Shown here in pieces: positions 58,780 through 64,000 of a stretch of DNA of 64,000 nucleotides (the first letter of the stretch is position 1; each line of letters opens with the position of its first letter). Under the pieces are notes generated by a model that did not search any database, was not told the DNA's origin, and worked only from the letters and a program-made list of their open reading frames with translations. Origin of the DNA: Pycnococcus provasolii (Eukaryota > Chlorophyta > Pseudoscourfieldiophyceae > Pseudoscourfieldiales > Pycnococcaceae); NCBI GenBank assembly GCA_938743325.2, contig OW568873.1, positions 372,001-436,000 on the forward strand, written 5' to 3'. A program made the position numbers and the translations under genes.

Positions 58780-60111
58780 TCACACAAAGTCCAAGTCGAC
58801 GACCAAGCTCACGTGGTCCGACGGCCATCCGCGAGACGGCAGAAGGCTGCCTCGCGCACCTCGTCGCAGCTGCCTTGGATCGGGAGGAAGTAGTACGCGT
58901 CGCGCAACGAGCGAACCAGACAGGAACACGTAGTCACACGTCCCAAAGAAGCGCCGATGCGCACTTGTCCACACAGGCTCTCCAGCCATGCCATTAGCTC
59001 CAACTTCGGCGTATGCGCTTCGCATTGGCGCCAGCGCGTGCCTCGCCACGCCGTCATCTGCACCGCCAACGGCGTGCGCAAGTGCATGTGCGTCGTCCCA
59101 CCCATTCCGCACTGCGACAGCAGTCCACGGCTCATGCGTTGCACGCGACGGTAGGTCGTTTTCGAATTCTTCCATTTCTGACGCGTGGTTCTCGATTCTC
59201 CCTGCAACATGCTTTCGTTGCACGCTCGCCACGTCAAGCACGCCGCCAATAACGAATTCGTGTAACGGAGAGCCGGGCGAGATGTTGAAGTCGCCAGCGA
59301 GGCATGCGGGCGCCTCAAGCCTCGAAGACAGCGCAGTCAGCGCGTCGCACACCACCTTGACCTGCGCGAGTTTCACATCACCACGTTTCGGGTTGAAGAG
59401 CACGTGCATGTTGGCCACACAGATCCGTCGACGTTGCGGACTACTCTCGTGGTCAGCCTTGTCGACGTCGACATCGACGTCGAAGCAGCACAGCTGCGCG
59501 ACGTTATCCCGCAAGTTCAGGTCTCTGAGGCGCAGGTGCGCCACCGGCTCGACGGGTTTTACAGAGCGTTCGTGCCATGCGATGGCAAGTCCATCAGGCT
59601 TCCCTCCCGTGCGCTGTACGTGCACGCACGCATAGCCTATTCTTGCCAAATGTGCGTGCAACGCGACGAAGTTGTCCACTTCCTGAAAGCACGCGATGTG
59701 CGGTGCGCACTCCTGAATGTGTTCCATGGAACGTTCGAGTCTTCTTTTGCCATCAAGCACGTGGTTGGGAATATCCGGATAGAGTTCGCGGCGATGTTCG
59801 CCTACGAGCGCGTCTGCTAATAAGTTCCACGACATGACGCGAACAAAGCTTGACGCAATGCCGCTTCTCTGCGAATGAGAACTTCCCGCGGGCGCAGGTA
59901 AGTGTCTGTTAACTTTGAACGAGCGCGCCAATAAGGGCGGCACGTCATTATGATTCGAGCGACGTCGATGATGCTGACTATTCCCACGTTGACCATGTCT
60001 TCCCCAGCCGGGCGCCGGAGCGCGCAGGTCGCCCCTAACCCCAGACGCGCCGGCGTGCTGCTGCTGCTGCTGCTGCTGCTGCGCGTGCTGCGCAACATTG
60101 TCGTCGGCCAT
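58780..60111 (-). CDS. endonuclease/exonuclease/phosphatase (EEP) family protein, CCR4/Angel-like
   Basis: 443 residues from the ATG at 60111; the frame is open upstream but without ATG. The N-terminus has a poly-Gln run (CTG repeat, 60058-60080) and a His/Arg-rich stretch. The EEP domain starts near residue 88: VMSWNLLADAL, CFQEVDNF (metal-binding Glu), ANMHVLFNPKRGD, LAGDFNISPGSPL, CDYVFLSG and WPSDHVSLVVDL (catalytic Asp-His). All the key acidic and His residues are present. The arrangement fits the CCR4/Angel/2'-phosphodiesterase branch, so an RNA 3'-deadenylase or cyclic-phosphate role is possible. Convergent with CMP-KDO synthetase (104 bp). Confidence 0.82.
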   Translation of the reverse strand: MADDNVAQHAQQQQQQQQHAGASGVRGDLRAPAPGWGRHGQRGNSQHHRRRSNHNDVPPLLARSFKVNRHLPAPAGSSHSQRSGIASSFVRVMSWNLLADALVGEHRRELYPDIPNHVLDGKRRLERSMEHIQECAPHIACFQEVDNFVALHAHLARIGYACVHVQRTGGKPDGLAIAWHERSVKPVEPVAHLRLRDLNLRDNVAQLCCFDVDVDVDKADHESSPQRRRICVANMHVLFNPKRGDVKLAQVKVVCDALTALSSRLEAPACLAGDFNISPGSPLHEFVIGGVLDVASVQRKHVAGRIENHASEMEEFENDLPSRATHEPWTAVAVRNGWDDAHALAHAVGGADDGVARHALAPMRSAYAEVGANGMAGEPVWTSAHRRFFGTCDYVFLSGSLVARRVLLPPDPRQLRRGARGSLLPSRGWPSDHVSLVVDLDFV

Positions 60112-60224
60112 ATCTGGAAAAATGAAAAGGGTACCACACCACAACCTCACTCCATACCACACCCACTCCACAACCCCGAATCGAAACGAGGAAGGGACGA
60201 ACGCGGAAAACCCCAACCGGATGC

Positions 60225-60273
60225 GCTAACCCTAACCCTAACCCTAACTCGAACCGGCTAACCCTAACCCTAA
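60225..60273. repeat. two CCCTAA clusters upstream of the EEP gene
   Basis: Four CCCTAA-type units, a short CTCGAACCGG spacer, then two more units. It lies about 115 bp upstream of the ATG at 60111 in a 941-bp divergent gap. The rest of that gap (60274-61052) holds a partly paired CCTACTAC/GTAGTAGG stretch near 60540-60582 and purine-rich leader sequence, but no gene. Confidence 0.9.
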
Positions 60274-61052
60274 CAGGCACAAGTTCCCCCCACCTACTAC
60301 TATGATAGCCTAGCTACCAATAGGGGCCGCCTGGTCTTCCCACCCAAAAGCCCCGCCCCTTTGCTTTGGTGCACTCTTTGGTGCTCCCAAGTCCAAACGA
60401 GGTAAAGTTTACACTGGTAAGAACTACCTAAGAATAGGACCGTTCCCATGCAATTTAACGGGCAAGACCGACCGACGTTCCTCCCCTTCTCACAGGTGTT
60501 CCTCACCAGCAAGCCCTACCCGGTACCGTAGTCCTACAGTCCTACTACTGTATGGTAGAGAACTACACTGTATCGTAGTAGGAAGGCGAGTGGGTGGCGA
60601 GTGATCCTACCCGGCCGCACCTTATGCAGTACCTCTACTACTGGACTCCTTCGACGGAACTGGAATTTTACTCGAGAGGAAAAGGACTCATGAAGCTCTC
60701 TGTCAGTTTGTTGTTTTGCCTGCCTTGCGTCTTGCGAGAGGGAGGAACCGAGGAAGGAAGGAAGGAGTCACAAGCAAGTAGCAACAGCCTCCCAAGAACG
60801 AGTCCGGAGAGCAGTGAGAGGAGAGGAGGGTGGTTCGAGACTGCGTTCTCGGAGGAGGGGGGAGAACTGGTATATAGCCGTATAGGAGAACCCGCGGGCT
60901 GGCGGGAGGGGGAGCTCCACTCCACGGGAGGTGTTCCTCGAGCTCCGAGAGAACGTCCCAGAGGCCCGAGAAGAGCTCTGAGCTCTGCGCCTCTTTTGAG
61001 GACGTTCCCTTCCGGCCGGCTTTTCTCGCGCTCGCAGCTCCTCGGGTTAACC

Positions 61053-64000
61053 ATGGCCGTCGACGCAGGCGGCAACCTTGAAGAACATGTCCCCGCGGCC
61101 GCGGTCGCCGCGGCCCCGGCCCCGGAAGCGTCGCAATTAGCTTTGGTCTCCGCCCCGGACGCCGCCGTCTCTTCGTCGCAGAACTTGTTGGAGTGGGTCG
61201 CGCGACGTGCTATCGCCGTTCGGCGCGCCGTCGCCACCTCGGACTACCTCAAGAACGCCCTCGCGCCGTTCGTCGTCAAGGGCGACCTCAGGGGCGAGTT
61301 CGCGACGCAACTCGACGCCGTCGAAAAACTGTGCTCGGCAATACTCGAACTCGGCGTCGAGGAAATGGAGCGACTCGAGGAAAGGCAGACGGAGGAGAGA
61401 GAGGAGATGGTGACGGAAGAAAAACTAGCGGCGCAGGCGAAGGAATACGAACTCGAGGCGAGGCAGGCGGAGGCCGAAAGGCAGGCGCTTGAACTGAAGC
61501 GAGCGCACAAGGTGTTCTCACGAGAAATGGAACGCATTTCAAGGGAGAGAATCGCCATAACGCAGGAAGCAGAGGCTACCCAGGACAGATACAAGGCAAG
61601 CCAGCAGCAAAAGGTCCAAGCAGCCGTCGACGCGCTAGCAGCGGCGCAAGCGGAGGCAGACGCCGAACTCGACGCCTTCCGGTCAAGGGCGAGCGCGGAG
61701 CTTGCGGTGAAAATGACCGAGTTTGAGCAGGAGTTCAACGCTGCCAAGACGCAACTTGAGGAGGAGATTGCAGCGTATGTGGACCGTGAGGGGCGAGACG
61801 CCGCGGCGCTCGCTCAGGCGGAGCACCAGGAGTCTTCGTGCGCGCAGGAACTTGCAGACCGAGAGGCGGCACTCGACCTTGCGCAGGAGCAGGCGGCGGA
61901 GGCGACGAGGCTCGAGGCGGCAGCTTGGGACGTCGTGAAGCCGCAGGAGATGGAATACGAGGAGATGGTTCGCAAGCGGCAGGCACGCTACGACGCGGAG
62001 ATGGCAGCGTGCGACGCCGAGGAGGAAAAGGCGGCATCCGCGCTGCAGCTTGCGAGAGTCTCGACTGCGGAGAGCCTCAGCGAGGACCTCGCCAGGGCGG
62101 ACAAGGAAACGCAGAGAACATTTGAGGACATCAAGCTTCGGCGCATGGAGACGCAGATGGGCATCGACGCGAGAACGCGCAAGGATGCCGACGAGAGGGC
62201 GGTGGCAGACTCCGACCTCTCTGCCGCCGCGGCTCTGGAAGAGGAGGCGACCGCGGACGACACACGCGCGGAGGAGGCTCTCAAGGAGTCTGCAACGATC
62301 ACCGAGCGCGTGCGGCTCGAGACCGAAGAGCTACTTGCATCCGGCGAGGCTGAGAGGGAGGTGGCGCAGCGTTCCGCGCAAAGCCAGGAAGCAAGCGCGC
62401 TGAGCACACTCGCCAAGGAGCGAGAACCTGTGGAAAGGGAGCTTGAGCGGCGGCTTGGCGTGGCGAAGGCCGAGGCTGAGGCAATTTGGGCGATCGATCC
62501 GATCAAGATCGACGCCGATCGAACCCTCGCAGATGGGCAGGCAGCGCAGACAGCGTGGCAGACTGTTGCCGACGAGTTAGCCGTTGCGCAGGGCGAATAC
62601 GACCTAACAACAGAGCGACGAGCCCAGGAGTCGCGCAACAAGACGAAGGAGTGGAGTGACATGGAGACAAAGTTCGACGCTCAGCTGAAGGTGCTACGAA
62701 AGCAGCTTGCGGATGCTACTGAGGCGGCACGTCCGGAGGGCGAAGCGATCGAGGCGGAACTTGATAAGTTTGCCAAAGAAAGTGAAAAAGACGTGGCAGA
62801 AATCCGCGAGAAGGAGCGGCGCATGCGTGCAGAGGGCGAGAAGCTGGTGATGGAACGAGAGGAAGTAGCTCGCACGAAGCAGAGAAAACTCGAGGATGAA
62901 TGGTTCGAAACGCAGGCGACGCGGGGTAAGGTGATGGAAAAAGTCTTGACTGTGGAGGAGGATACGAAGTCGAAGAAAGAGTGGAACGCCGAGGCGCTCG
63001 ATCTCGCAGGGCAGGCGGCGGACGAGCTGGAGACTCTTCTACGTAATCAGGAGAAGGAAATGCTGTCCGAGAAGCGGGCGGCCGAGAAGGAGTTCAACCA
63101 GCTGCGCGCCGAGGTGCGCGACGAGGAGGCGGTGCTGGACGAAAAGTTTCAGCCGGAAGAGGCGGCGCTTCGTGAGGCGATCGCGGTGCTTCGAGCGGAC
63201 ATGGAGAATGACCTAGCTGCTATGCGCGAGGAACTTGCAGCTGAGAATCTGAGGCACGAAGAGAAGGTGGTGCCACTCGAGAAGGAAGCGAAGGATAAAC
63301 TCAAGGAGCTGAGCAAGGCTGAGGCGGCGGTGATCGAGGCACGCACGTCGCTTGACAAGGAGCTCGCGCGTCTGCAGGAGGAGACGGCGCTACGCACGCG
63401 CGAGACGGAATCTGTGGCAGCACGCACGGACGAGCTGAAGGAGAGCGCACCGTTGCTATCGGCAACGGCGCAGCTGCGGCTCGTGGGCGTGCAGCTGGCC
63501 GCTCTCCCTCTGCAGCGCGAGCAGCCGCTGAAGAATCTCCTGCAGGACGTCGCGATATGCCGCGAGGAGCACGCTCGCGTTGACATGGAGCTTAAGAATG
63601 AGAAGTCGCGGCACGAGCGCGCGGCGAAGCGCTTCGATCGGATGCTGGAAAGGCGCAAGGCACTGTTCGAAGATGATGCCAGCGCAAGAACGGAGGAGCT
63701 GCGCGACGAGAAGGTCGCGGCGCGCGCGGTGCTGCGCGCACGATTCGAGGCGGCAGAGCAGCGCATGACGGCCATCTCTGAATCTGTGCAGAAGGGTGTC
63801 GACTCGCTCTCGGAGCTCCAGGATGCCGCGTCGCCGGCGCTGGATACGCTCGCACTGGAGGAGGAGCGTGTGGACAAGGATCGCGTCAATCGTGACCGCG
63901 AGGCGATTCAGATGCGTCGCCGAACGGAGCTTGACGCGAAAAAGGAGAAGGAGGACTACTTCAAGGCAATGGAAGAACTCGCGACGGAGAATCGAGAGGC
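61053..64000 (+). CDS. very long coiled-coil protein, 3' end outside window
   Basis: The frame is open from an ATG at 61053 (ACCATGG) to the last base, at least 982 residues. A short Ala/Pro-rich N-terminus is followed by a compact helical segment with LLEWVARRAIAVRRAVATSDYLKNAL. From residue about 110 onwards it is an uninterrupted Glu/Lys/Arg/Ala coiled coil without obvious hinges. Such proteins are typical of axonemes, basal bodies or flagellar roots, and three other likely ciliary genes lie in this window, but the sequence alone does not identify a family. Confidence 0.7.
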   Translation, partial: MAVDAGGNLEEHVPAAAVAAAPAPEASQLALVSAPDAAVSSSQNLLEWVARRAIAVRRAVATSDYLKNALAPFVVKGDLRGEFATQLDAVEKLCSAILELGVEEMERLEERQTEEREEMVTEEKLAAQAKEYELEARQAEAERQALELKRAHKVFSREMERISRERIAITQEAEATQDRYKASQQQKVQAAVDALAAAQAEADAELDAFRSRASAELAVKMTEFEQEFNAAKTQLEEEIAAYVDREGRDAAALAQAEHQESSCAQELADREAALDLAQEQAAEATRLEAAAWDVVKPQEMEYEEMVRKRQARYDAEMAACDAEEEKAASALQLARVSTAESLSEDLARADKETQRTFEDIKLRRMETQMGIDARTRKDADERAVADSDLSAAAALEEEATADDTRAEEALKESATITERVRLETEELLASGEAEREVAQRSAQSQEASALSTLAKEREPVERELERRLGVAKAEAEAIWAIDPIKIDADRTLADGQAAQTAWQTVADELAVAQGEYDLTTERRAQESRNKTKEWSDMETKFDAQLKVLRKQLADATEAARPEGEAIEAELDKFAKESEKDVAEIREKERRMRAEGEKLVMEREEVARTKQRKLEDEWFETQATRGKVMEKVLTVEEDTKSKKEWNAEALDLAGQAADELETLLRNQEKEMLSEKRAAEKEFNQLRAEVRDEEAVLDEKFQPEEAALREAIAVLRADMENDLAAMREELAAENLRHEEKVVPLEKEAKDKLKELSKAEAAVIEARTSLDKELARLQEETALRTRETESVAARTDELKESAPLLSATAQLRLVGVQLAALPLQREQPLKNLLQDVAICREEHARVDMELKNEKSRHERAAKRFDRMLERRKALFEDDASARTEELRDEKVAARAVLRARFEAAEQRMTAISESVQKGVDSLSELQDAASPALDTLALEEERVDKDRVNRDREAIQMRRRTELDAKKEKEDYFKAMEELATENRE

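Overview
The window is a nuclear segment from a compact, intron-poor eukaryote with a motile cilium. Three very large axonemal-type proteins can be read (CCDC180-like, CFAP70-like, CFAP46-like), plus a long coiled-coil protein of unknown identity. The few introns are short GT-AG introns of 96-166 bp in four genes. Telomere-like CCCTAA/TTAGGG tracts are scattered between genes. A membrane-anchored CMP-KDO synthetase and a FabD-type malonyltransferase are compatible with an algal or stramenopile-like flagellate, but I cannot place the organism from this window alone. I saw no operons, rRNA, tRNA or CRISPR.

Layout. 1-10.1 kb: the 3' end of a GBF1-type ARF-GEF, an unrecognised protein, a VASt-DUF445 membrane protein, ESF1 (rRNA processing), Abitram, and an unrecognised 359-aa protein. 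10.3-19.6 kb: endomembrane and sugar genes, namely a signal-peptide-peptidase-like protease, a WrbA-type quinone reductase (4 exons), a type II membrane GH31 glycosidase (2 exons), TMEM147 (2 exons) and a nucleotide-sugar transporter. 19.8-24.3 kb: CCDC180-like. 25-32.4 kb: a group of likely organellar acyl-metabolism genes (succinyl-CoA ligase alpha, hotdog thioesterase, ankyrin-FabD fusion, GcvH-like protein). It is interrupted by a repeat-rich block (27.3-29.8 kb) that holds a broken tyrosine-recombinase element. 33.5-47.4 kb: CFAP70-like, a secreted or luminal glycosyltransferase, a CAMK/SnRK-like kinase (3 exons), a SHAQKYF-type Myb protein, a ribokinase-TIM-barrel isomerase fusion and an ankyrin protein. 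48.5-64 kb: CFAP46-like, a small single-pass membrane protein, CMP-KDO synthetase, an endonuclease/exonuclease/phosphatase protein and the start of a long coiled-coil protein that runs off the window.

Genes are packed as divergent and convergent pairs, often with under 150 bp between them. Every telomere-like tract of two or more units lies on the 5' side of at least one gene; the short convergent 3'-3' gaps lack them. The most unusual items are three domain fusions (VASt-DUF445, ankyrin-FabD, ribokinase-isomerase), a 41-bp inverted repeat enclosing five TTAGGGG units at 57.5 kb, and a palindromic ACGCGT array at 27.9 kb.
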